DNA of 11,808 nt, from NCBI GenBank assembly GCA_023136305.1, contig JAGLSF010000038.1, positions 1-11,808 on the forward strand. The letters are read 5' to 3'. Of the stretch, positions 5,599-11,808 are shown piece after piece. This DNA is from Spirochaetota bacterium (GTDB lineage Bacteria > Spirochaetota > B62-G9 > DRHN01). Position 1 is the first letter of the stretch. Every line of letters begins with the position of its first letter. Under the pieces are notes generated by a model. The model ran no database searches. It saw nothing but the letters and a program-made list of their open reading frames with translations, and was not told the origin of the DNA. A program made the translations under genes and the position numbers.

Positions 5599-6738
5599 AT
5601 GTACAGGCGGCTTGGCATTTTTTTCATTTTCACGTTAACCCTTTTATACTCAGGATGCAGTGCTGAAAATGTACTCTCTGGTGCGGTATTGCAATCCGAG
5701 GAGCACGCATTCCGAATCATGGAAGCGGCACACGGTTTGAACCATCCCTGGGGGATTGCCTTTCTTCCTGACGGCTCAATACTCATTACCGAGCGGCCGG
5801 GAGGCCTTGTGCATGTCACGGAGGGGCAGGTTCTACGAGTAAGCGGTGTACCAACCGTGGCCTCCGTGGGTCAGGGTGGTCTCCTCGACATCACGCTTGC
5901 TCGTGATTTCGAGAGTTCAGGATGGATTTACTTCACATATGCCAAGGAAGTGCCTACGGGATCAGGAAGCTACACCACTGCCCTGGGCAGGGGACGTCTG
6001 ACCGACAACACACTGCAGAACTGGCAGGAGCTGTTTATCATGAGTAATCCGTCTTCCAGCGGAAGGCATTTTGGATCCAGGATTGTGTTCGATCATGACG
6101 GCTACCTGTACATGACAATTGGTGAACGAGGCGAACGGAACAGGGCCCAGGACCTAGGCGACCACGGCGGTTCCACACTCCGACTCAATGACAACGGTGA
6201 GCCGGCATACGGCAATCCCTTCAGCGATCATGTCGATGCACTTCCTGAGATTTTCAGCATCGGACACAGAAACGCCCAGGGAATGGCGGTGCATCCTGAC
6301 ACCGGCCTCCTCTGGCTGCACGAACACGGACCCCGTGGGGGAGATGAGGTGAACATCATACGAGCAGGAAACAATTATGGATGGCCGGAGATCACATACG
6401 GTCGAGAGTACTCGGGCGGGCCAGTGGGAGACGGCAGCACCCACAGGATAGGTATGGAACAGCCCCTGGTGCACTGGGAGCCATCTATAGCTCCCTCGGG
6501 CATGATGTTTTACACGGGCACGGAATTCCCCGGATGGCAGGGTGATCTCTTTATCGGAGCTCTTGCAGGAAAGCATCTCCGTCGCCTGGTGATCGAGGGA
6601 GAGACTGTGGTCCATCAGGAGGTATTACTGCAGGATCTCGTTGGTCGAATCAGAGACGTGGCGCAGGGCCCTGATGGATTCATCTGGCTTATCACTGATG
6701 CTGACAACGGCAGGCTTTACCGGTTGGAACCCCAGTAA
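5599..6738 (+). CDS. PQQ-dependent glucose/sorbosone dehydrogenase family protein (YliI/Asd-like)
   Basis: A 379-residue six-bladed beta-propeller quinoprotein of the soluble aldose sugar dehydrogenase type, expected to oxidise sugars outside the cytoplasmic membrane using PQQ. Family motifs are GLNHPWGIAFLPDGSILITER (46-66), GQGGLLDITL (91-100), SSGRHFGSRIVFDHDGYLY (153-171), the EIFSIGHRNAQGMAVHP loop (217-233), LHEHGPRGGDEVN (240-252) and NNYGWPEITYG (258-268). Full length, ending in GRLYRLEP. From ATG 5599 the N-terminus is MYRR, a hydrophobic stretch and LLYSGC, a lipoprotein-like signal with a Tyr at the -3 position; a lipoprotein anchored at Cys20 is likely. An ATG at 5560 would add 13 residues before the charged n-region; neither start has a clear ribosome-binding site. 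It is the only intact gene in a zone of relics, and no PQQ biosynthesis gene is visible. Confidence 0.9.
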   Translation: MYRRLGIFFIFTLTLLYSGCSAENVLSGAVLQSEEHAFRIMEAAHGLNHPWGIAFLPDGSILITERPGGLVHVTEGQVLRVSGVPTVASVGQGGLLDITLARDFESSGWIYFTYAKEVPTGSGSYTTALGRGRLTDNTLQNWQELFIMSNPSSSGRHFGSRIVFDHDGYLYMTIGERGERNRAQDLGDHGGSTLRLNDNGEPAYGNPFSDHVDALPEIFSIGHRNAQGMAVHPDTGLLWLHEHGPRGGDEVNIIRAGNNYGWPEITYGREYSGGPVGDGSTHRIGMEQPLVHWEPSIAPSGMMFYTGTEFPGWQGDLFIGALAGKHLRRLVIEGETVVHQEVLLQDLVGRIRDVAQGPDGFIWLITDADNGRLYRLEPQ

Positions 6739-6894
6739 GAGACCACATATCTATTTTACTCACAATGGTGCACCGAATCATCGACCATCCCGGCTTACCG
6801 CAAAGTTACAGACGTGGCCCGGAGTCATGGGGTCACAGGCCTCTACCCCTTCGAAGTTCAGACAGGCATGGATGTGAAGGAGCTTGATTCTTAA
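6739..6894 (+). pseudogene. uroporphyrinogen-decarboxylase-like protein relic with internal deletion
   Basis: A short frame contiguous with, but after, the stop codon of the sugar dehydrogenase. From about 6787 it reads IPAYRKVTDVARSHGVTGLYPFEVQ..., then TGMDVKELDS, and stops at 6892-6894. Two separate family segments are recognisable: the helix PAYRKVTD..R.HGV, and the barrel strand GLYPFEVQ.GMDV found in the MtaA/CmuA/UroD-like corrinoid methyltransferase superfamily. In intact relatives a segment of roughly 25-30 residues, including a DTDG-type motif, lies between them; here they are joined directly. No start codon or ribosome-binding site is evident. The family call is from recognition of these two motifs only. 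Confidence 0.6.
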
Positions 6895-6925
6895 TACACC
6901 CCGCATACTCATGTATACCCCTCAG

Positions 6926-6954
6926 TTGACAGTATATTCTGATGAAGGTAGACT
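6926..6954 (+). promoter_or_regulatory. candidate sigma70-type promoter
   Basis: A perfect TTGACA (6926-6931), a 17-bp spacer and TAGACT (6949-6954). It could drive the downstream desaturase relic and the glycerophosphotransferase-like gene. From 6895 to 7056 I see no gene; an 11-codon frame starting at 6955 is too short to interpret. Confidence 0.4.
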
Positions 6955-7056
6955 ATGTTCAAGATAGTGATTGTGTATCATTTTGTGTAAATGAAGAGCC
7001 ACTGACAGATGGAAAAAAAGATTAACTTGTACAGGACGTAAATTGACAAAGGGCAA

Positions 7057-7491
7057 TTGAGGCAACTTACCGTTCGAAGTAATATAAGGGGTCTCCTGCA
7101 GTCTGGTAGCATCCTACTGATATATCTTGCTACCGTCTACTTCTCCCACTTCTTCTTCGCTCGGCGTTTATGGATGCCGATGGCTGCTGCCTTCTATCTC
7201 CACTGCATGTTCCACGGGTTCGTGGGAATGGAGGCAGCCGTACATGAGCTCAGCCACGGTACCCCTTTTAAAACCAAGTGGCTGAACGAGTTCTTTTACC
7301 ACCTCTTTTGCTTTCTTTCCTGGAATAACAGCGTTCACTTCCGTGTGAGCCACATGAAGCATCATCAATCCACGGTACATTTGGTGCTCTATATGGTTCT
7401 CCATATTCATGAACAGAAAGCTGAAGAAAAAGCTCACGTGCAGTACAGTGGATGTTCAATATTTCCTGCAATCGTGATAAAATACCGGTAA
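7057..7491 (+). pseudogene. fatty acid desaturase, N-terminal remnant
   Basis: The frame from a TTG at 7057 encodes about 108 residues that look like a membrane fatty-acid desaturase: two hydrophobic hairpins (about 13-35 and 42-60), the first His box HELSH (63-67), and the second His box HMKHH (99-103), which bind the di-iron centre in the family. After QSTVH (about base 7380) similarity is lost and a 36-residue Glu/Lys-rich tail follows to the stop. The third His box and roughly two thirds of the ~320-residue enzyme are missing, so it cannot be active. The start is uncertain; AAAGGG lies close before the TTG. Downstream is the TagF-like gene, in the same direction. Confidence 0.8.
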
Positions 7492-7516
7492 TAATCGTAT
7501 CCTTCGTGGAGTTGGC

Positions 7517-8641
7517 ATGAGAGGATTGAGCTATTTTTTCAAACGGGTGTACCAGTTTTCACAATCCAGGCCGATTTTAAACCGGCTTGGAGGGAGAACG
7601 ATTACCTACACTGAATTTCCGATGACCTTCCTTTTCAATCTCTTTACATACGGTCCGTTCAGAGCCACTATTCTGGGAAGAAAGATGAAGAGATTGGACC
7701 GGTTGGGGAAGGGATTGATACTCTGCCACACTGCAGCAGATCTGGTCCCCGGTGGGAGGAGCTACAAGAGGGTGTTTGTGTATCACGGAACATGCGACAC
7801 GATTTACAAGGCCAATGGTCCTGAAAATAAACTGCTTTCAGAATGGTTTGAGTACTACTTTGTGACCGGTGAGAAAGACCTCGATAAACTGAAAAGATTC
7901 ACCTATGATCCGGAAGGCCTTGAGGGGAAGATAATCAAAATAGGCATGTTCCGCTCCGATCCAATCGTCACGAAGAGTTACGATAGGGCAACCATTTTAC
8001 ATAATTACAATATCAAGAGCAATGGAAAGAAAATCGTATTATATGCGCCCACGTGGGGGTATGGGGGCGGCACGCTGGGAAAATGTTTCGAAACCTTTGC
8101 AGAAGAGATCACAAAAAACTATATATTGATCATCAGACCCCACTTCAACGACAAAGAGAACATTTCATACATACAAAAATGGCAGAGGAACAACAGGAAT
8201 CCGAATCTATACTTCTTTCCAAAACCCTATCATGACATCATTGATTTCATATATATCTCAGATCTATTAATAGGAGACAACTCGTCGGTGAATTATGATT
8301 TCTCTCTCACAGGGAGACCAATCGTGCTTGTGAGATCCGATGATCATGAGAACCTGTTCATTCCCCCCGATGAGTACAACATTAAACTGTGCTGTCCGAT
8401 TTATGATCCCCATAGCAATGACAGCATTATTGAAAAGATCGAAGATGCCTTCGACAACCCTGAGTACAGGAAGCGTATTGAAAACCTTGTGAAAAACAGT
8501 TTTTATTTCAATGATGGACATGCTGTTGACAGGGCGTGCAGCTTCATCGTTGACTGCCTGAGCGAGATGAAAATCGTAGATCGTCAGGAAGTACTGGAGA
8601 AGTACGGGGGCAGGTTTGTCTACATGGATAATTACAAGTAA
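7517..8641 (+). CDS. CDP-glycerol glycerophosphotransferase family protein (TagF/TagB-like)
   Basis: A 374-residue GT-B-like transferase of the family that moves glycerol phosphate or ribitol phosphate from CDP-alcohols during teichoic acid synthesis. Motifs in order: FVYHGTCDTIYK (87-98, the HGT loop), IVLYAPTWGYGG (173-184), IIRPHF (205-210), and the C-terminal nucleotide site IYISDLLIGDNSSVNYDFSLTGRPIVL (245-271). The size fits a single catalytic domain without the N-terminal domain of long TagF. No transmembrane helix is seen; members are cytoplasmic and membrane-peripheral. GGAG lies 5 nt before the ATG. It converges on the phosphonate genes with 6 bp between stop codons. Because those genes should make a CMP-activated alcohol/amine phosphonate, the natural inference is that this enzyme transfers CMP-linked phosphonate, or a CDP-alcohol in the same polymer, to a surface glycan. 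The donor is not proven. Confidence 0.88.
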   Translation: MRGLSYFFKRVYQFSQSRPILNRLGGRTITYTEFPMTFLFNLFTYGPFRATILGRKMKRLDRLGKGLILCHTAADLVPGGRSYKRVFVYHGTCDTIYKANGPENKLLSEWFEYYFVTGEKDLDKLKRFTYDPEGLEGKIIKIGMFRSDPIVTKSYDRATILHNYNIKSNGKKIVLYAPTWGYGGGTLGKCFETFAEEITKNYILIIRPHFNDKENISYIQKWQRNNRNPNLYFFPKPYHDIIDFIYISDLLIGDNSSVNYDFSLTGRPIVLVRSDDHENLFIPPDEYNIKLCCPIYDPHSNDSIIEKIEDAFDNPEYRKRIENLVKNSFYFNDGHAVDRACSFIVDCLSEMKIVDRQEVLEKYGGRFVYMDNYK

Positions 8642-8647
8642 TGCTAG

Positions 8648-9769
8648 CTAAACACGTATATTGAAACTCTCGAGGTATTCTCCCAGGACGCTGAGAAAAC
8701 TCTCAATGTCACCTTTGTTGATTGCACCGATATTGGCAATTCTGAATGTGTCCTTTTTCGCTCCCTTTCCGGGATAAATTGTATAGCCTCGTTCATAGAG
8801 ATAGTCGTGCATTTCCTCGAACTTATAGTTAGCGTCCTGGGGGTCGATCACCGCAGTCAACAGCTTTGATTGCTGATCAACAGGCAGGAGGAGCTGAAAG
8901 TTGAGCTTCCTCAGTCCGGCAATCAATGTCTCCCAGGATTCGGTGTACCTTTTATACCGCATTTCACCTGTTTCTTCGAAAAACTCATTCAGAGCCTGAT
9001 TCAATGCATAGGCTATCTGAACAGGGGGAGTATAGCGCATCTGCCCTGTTTCTTCAAAATACCTGTACTGATCCCATAGATTGAAATAGAGGTTTCTCCT
9101 CTCATTTCGATCCAATTGCTCCAGCTTATCTTTTCTGCATATCACGAAACTGATCCCTGCCATACCCTGAATACACTTATTGGATGAAGAGATGAGATAA
9201 TCGTATTCTTCTCTCGACACATCAATCGGGACTCCGGCATATGCGGACATTGCATCCACGATCACATCGATGTTCTTCTCATGCGCCAATCGGGTGATCT
9301 CTCTCACAGGATTGAGCATGCCGGTTGTGGTTTCATGGTATACAACGAAAACGACTGCAATATCCTCATTATCCGAAAGCATACTGGATATTTTACCTAC
9401 ATCCGGGTAATCGCCATAGGGTATTTCATAGGCAATTATACGATCCTCATCGTAGTAACACCGGGCGGTTTCAATCATTCTCTTACCGTATGCACCATTG
9501 TTGATGATGAGGATTTTCTTCCCTTCTAGTACAACAGAGCTGATGCACGCTTCAACAGCACCACTGCCGGAGGATGCAAAAAGGATGGATGTGTACCTCT
9601 CATCACCTTTAACCACTCTCACAAGTTTGTTTCGGATGTCATCCATGAGCATGCAGAATTCCTTTTCCCGAGGGCATATATCCGGCACAACCTGAGAATA
9701 CTTCACAGTATCTGTTGTCGTCGCAGGTCCCGGGTTCAGTAGAATGTTTCTTTTAACCGGCGTGCTCAT
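8648..9769 (-). CDS. phnW: 2-aminoethylphosphonate aminotransferase (PhnW-like, class V PLP enzyme)
   Basis: A 373-residue PLP-dependent class V aminotransferase. Its opening NILLNPGPATTTDTVK...VVPDICPREKEF (residues 8-38) is typical of 2-aminoethylphosphonate:pyruvate transaminases. FASSGSGAVEA (65-75) is the phosphate-binding turn, VDAMSAYAG (171-179) carries the Asp172 that pairs with the pyridine nitrogen, and SSSNKCIQG (194-202) contains the Schiff-base Lys198. In catabolism the enzyme turns 2-aminoethylphosphonate plus pyruvate into phosphonoacetaldehyde. Here, downstream of phosphonopyruvate decarboxylase and a PntC-like gene, it most likely runs in the biosynthetic direction. The start at 9769 has AAGGAG 7 nt upstream and fits homologues. 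An upstream ATG at 9856 would place 29 residues inside pntC. It overlaps pntC by 17 nt, indicating one transcript and coupled translation. Confidence 0.92.
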   Translation of the reverse strand: MSTPVKRNILLNPGPATTTDTVKYSQVVPDICPREKEFCMLMDDIRNKLVRVVKGDERYTSILFASSGSGAVEACISSVVLEGKKILIINNGAYGKRMIETARCYYDEDRIIAYEIPYGDYPDVGKISSMLSDNEDIAVVFVVYHETTTGMLNPVREITRLAHEKNIDVIVDAMSAYAGVPIDVSREEYDYLISSSNKCIQGMAGISFVICRKDKLEQLDRNERRNLYFNLWDQYRYFEETGQMRYTPPVQIAYALNQALNEFFEETGEMRYKRYTESWETLIAGLRKLNFQLLLPVDQQSKLLTAVIDPQDANYKFEEMHDYLYERGYTIYPGKGAKKDTFRIANIGAINKGDIESFLSVLGEYLESFNIRV

Positions 9770-10499
9770 GTTCCTTCTCCTTGATTTTCGGGTAAATGTT
9801 GTTCCGGGCCCTTTGAAGATGTGATTCATCATCAATCTCAACCCAGAGCAAATCATCTATCTTTTTAATGGCAATGGGGACATCACGAGCTATACTGTTC
9901 AGCGCAAACTCATAATCCCTCTTGCGGGCGAGCTCCACATTCGCCTCTGCCCAACGGCACAATGCTCCAAATGCCCCGTATGATATCTTGGAAATGCCAA
10001 CAAGTTCACCATACACACTGTTCAGCTCATCCCTGTTTTTTGACATACGCACAAGGAAAAGACTTTCATCCACTTCGATATAGAATTCATCCCCCGAATG
10101 AGTCCAGCCACTGGCAAGTACAATATTTTCTGCACAATCTTCCTGTAAAAAGGAAACTGCATGCTTTTCATAGAGCAGATCGGATTCCAGGAGCAAGAAA
10201 TCCTCTGTAATGTGCTCCCGCATGTTGTACAGGGTATAAAAACTTCCAGTCTCTTCATACCCGGAATTATTTACACAGATTACCTCTGCATATCTTCTCT
10301 CCAGCTCCTCATAGAAACCGGATTTATATCCCGTACCTAAAAGTATTTTCCCTATTCCATATTCGAGCAGCACTCTCACGGACCGCTCGATAATCGGACC
10401 ATCGCCAATATTGAGAAATCCCTTGGGTTTCAATTTAAGACTGTCGCACAACCTGCTTCCTATTCCCGCTGCCATAAATGCTGCTGTTTTAACTGCCAC
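9753..10499 (-). CDS. pntC: CTP:phosphonoalkane cytidylyltransferase (PntC-like nucleotidyltransferase)
   Basis: A 248-residue Rossmann-like nucleotidyltransferase related to LicC and sugar-1-phosphate nucleotidyltransferases. The signature AAGIGSRL (10-17) binds the nucleotide triphosphate, KPKGFL (24-29) supplies the conserved Lys residues, GTGYKSGFYEEL (55-66) and YEETGSFYTLYNMRE (81-95) are PntC/LicC-type segments, and FLLLESDLLYE (101-111) holds the metal-binding Asp107. In characterised PntC enzymes CTP and 2-aminoethylphosphonate give CMP-2-aminoethylphosphonate, the activated form used for transfer to glycans or lipids. In some bacteria PntC is fused to the aminotransferase; here the two are separate, overlapping genes. 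I chose the GTG at 10499, preceded by TAAGGA at 7 nt; an in-frame TTG at 10532 would add 11 residues and has a poor site. A LicC-like choline-phosphate cytidylyltransferase is the main alternative, but the neighbours argue against it. Confidence 0.85.
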   Translation of the reverse strand: MAVKTAAFMAAGIGSRLCDSLKLKPKGFLNIGDGPIIERSVRVLLEYGIGKILLGTGYKSGFYEELERRYAEVICVNNSGYEETGSFYTLYNMREHITEDFLLLESDLLYEKHAVSFLQEDCAENIVLASGWTHSGDEFYIEVDESLFLVRMSKNRDELNSVYGELVGISKISYGAFGALCRWAEANVELARKRDYEFALNSIARDVPIAIKKIDDLLWVEIDDESHLQRARNNIYPKIKEKEHEHAG

Positions 10500-10699
10500 A
10501 GTGCAATCCTTACCAGCCTGCTCTACTACCAATGCCTGTTAGAGCGAGCTTCGAATTTTTTATATACCATATGTGAAAGAAAACATACGTTTTAAAACAA
10601 TTTTACAACAAATTTATCCGAAGTTCGCCAGCACAATGCTCATTTGAATCAAATTAATAATTCCTTCATTGACGGGTTGGAAACTCTACATTTACCCTT
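10500..10699. other. A/T-rich gap between ppd and pntC
   Basis: About 200 bp without a gene I can support, unlike the overlapping pntC-phnW junction. It contains a perfect palindrome GTTTTAAAAC at 10589-10598 and several A/T-rich promoter-like stretches for minus-strand transcription, none convincing. There is no GC-rich terminator hairpin after ppd, so read-through is possible. Confidence 0.4.
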
Positions 10700-11808
10700 T
10701 TATGCATTCTTTGATAGAGGTGGATAGGTTTCCTTCAGCACGGACATCAACCTATCTTTTACTTCAAAGGGCTTGACCGTTGGCCTTCCGAGATTTGCCT
10801 TCGAACCAGCCCGAACCCGGACATGTAGGAAGGTCAGTACAGGGTCCTGTTTCCATTTTTGAATACATTGTAGGATATCATCCAGATTGTTTGTGACTAT
10901 GGACTGATCATAACCGGCTTCATGAGCAATCTGTGCAAAACCAACATTGTGGGACACTGTCTGCTGGCCACCGGTTGAATCATGAGAGCCATTGTCCAGG
11001 AGGACATGAAGAAGGTTTTTCGGTCTGTAATATCCATTTGTAGCCAAAGAACCCATTCTCATGAGAAGCGCGCCATCTCCGTCGAGTGCAATTATCCTTT
11101 TCCTATGATTGACCATGGAAATACCAAGCCCGATCGAGCTCACGCATCCCATCGAACCCACCATATAGAGATGATTTTGCGAATCCTCCTCCTCGAACAA
11201 CTCCCTGCCGCCCTTTCCCGTGGAAGCGAGCAGCAGTGTGTTCTTATCTCTTACGGTAAGTATTTTCTGTATCACCTGAAGGCGAGTTGGTTCAGGTGTT
11301 ACCGATTGGCCTTCAGTGATGAGCTTTTCATATGTTTCAAAGGAGAGCCTCTTTACTGCTTTCTCCTCGGAGAATGTATTCCTCTTAACGATGAAGAAAA
11401 AGGGTTCATTATTATTTATGTATTCCTCAACTCTGTCAAACTGGCGGTTCAATTCATCACTGTCAGTGGTGAGTATGACATGGGGGATCCTGCAGAGCTC
11501 AAGAAGTTGAGAGGTAATCTCTCCCATAAGGGTATGCTCCGGTTCATCATGCAGTATCGGCTCCCCGCGCCAGCTCACAAAACCGAGGACCGGAATCCTG
11601 AAGCAGTAGTTCAGTGAGGTCAGGGGATTCATGGCATTTGTCAAACCGGAGTTCTGCATAACAACGCAGCTTTTTTTCCCCGCCAGATGCGCTCCAGCGG
11701 AAATGGCGACCGCTTCACCTTCATTCGTGGCGATGACGTATTCGTGTTTATTTATTGCATAGTTAATCAGGTCCTTCAGGAAACTGCAGGGTACACCGGA
11801 GAAGAAAT
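10700..11808 (-). CDS. ppd: phosphonopyruvate decarboxylase, partial (N-terminus beyond window)
   Basis: A thiamine-diphosphate enzyme that decarboxylates 3-phosphonopyruvate to phosphonoacetaldehyde, the irreversible step that pulls phosphonate biosynthesis forward after PEP mutase. The frame is open to the right edge: 49 further codons precede the first in-window ATG (11659), including FFSGVPCSFLKDLI and ATNEGEAVAISAGAHLAGKK, whose Glu is the cofactor-activating residue of the ThDP family. About 368 residues are visible; only a short N-terminal piece is missing. VVMQNSGLTNAMNPLTSL and VLGFVSWRGEP are characteristic of the family. The ThDP/Mg site is GDGALLMRMGSLATNGYY... ending at NGSHDSTGGQQT (GDG near base 11080). 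It is on the same strand as pntC and phnW and ends 200 bp before pntC. It can be told from sulfopyruvate decarboxylase and acetolactate synthase by this fused-domain length and by the neighbours. Confidence 0.93.
   Translation of the reverse strand, partial: FFSGVPCSFLKDLINYAINKHEYVIATNEGEAVAISAGAHLAGKKSCVVMQNSGLTNAMNPLTSLNYCFRIPVLGFVSWRGEPILHDEPEHTLMGEITSQLLELCRIPHVILTTDSDELNRQFDRVEEYINNNEPFFFIVKRNTFSEEKAVKRLSFETYEKLITEGQSVTPEPTRLQVIQKILTVRDKNTLLLASTGKGGRELFEEEDSQNHLYMVGSMGCVSSIGLGISMVNHRKRIIALDGDGALLMRMGSLATNGYYRPKNLLHVLLDNGSHDSTGGQQTVSHNVGFAQIAHEAGYDQSIVTNNLDDILQCIQKWKQDPVLTFLHVRVRAGSKANLGRPTVKPFEVKDRLMSVLKETYPPLSKNA

Noticed and set aside
10982..11617. 211-codon open frame on the plus strand
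   Set aside because: It lies entirely antisense to phosphonopyruvate decarboxylase, has no recognisable motif, and its Cys/His/Arg-rich composition is typical of a shadow frame.
1..11808. tRNA, rRNA, CRISPR array, insertion sequence or phage attachment site
   Set aside because: I looked on both strands and found no cloverleaf, regularly spaced repeats, transposase motif or terminal inverted repeats with target duplication; short tRNA-like folds could escape reading by eye.

Overview
The window looks like a bacterial chromosome segment, probably from a Gram-negative anaerobe of the Desulfobacterota type. That placement is an inference from the mix of families and from one putative secreted lipoprotein; no rRNA or other phylogenetic marker is present. 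Coding is dense at the two ends. The middle is littered with broken genes: at least eight relics lie among about eleven intact genes.

Left part (1-2842). Two small nucleic-acid-related genes on the minus strand, an RRM-type RNA-binding protein and a YwbE-family protein, form one unit with a recognisable promoter. Next comes a plus-strand phosphate locus with a PiT-family phosphate permease and a DUF47/PhoU-like protein. A relic reading frame sits directly upstream of the permease (755-1008), and a second one fills the gap between the permease and the PhoU-like gene (1945-2208).

Arsenic locus (2866-4706). A minus-strand acr3 arsenite efflux gene is translationally coupled (GTGA overlap) to a wrecked arsenate reductase, which lacks its catalytic Arg and most of its length. 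An arsR repressor gene is divergent. A dyad and a TTGACA/TATAAT promoter lie in the intergenic region.

Decay zone (about 4707-7491). Relics of a DsrE-family gene, a cysteine desulfurase (last ~49 codons), an amidohydrolase of the YtcJ type (last ~95 codons), a uroporphyrinogen-decarboxylase-like protein with an internal deletion, and a fatty acid desaturase surround one intact gene, a PQQ-type glucose/sorbosone dehydrogenase.

Right part (7517-11808). This is the most interesting region: a phosphonate biosynthesis cassette. Reading leftward on the minus strand it holds phosphonopyruvate decarboxylase (cut by the window edge), a PntC-type CTP:phosphonoalkane cytidylyltransferase, and a PhnW-type 2-aminoethylphosphonate aminotransferase. 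A CDP-glycerol glycerophosphotransferase-like (TagF/TagB) gene converges on it with 6 bp between. The simplest model is phosphonopyruvate -> phosphonoacetaldehyde -> 2-aminoethylphosphonate -> CMP-2-aminoethylphosphonate -> transfer to a surface glycan or lipid. PEP mutase is not in the window and is predicted beyond the right edge.
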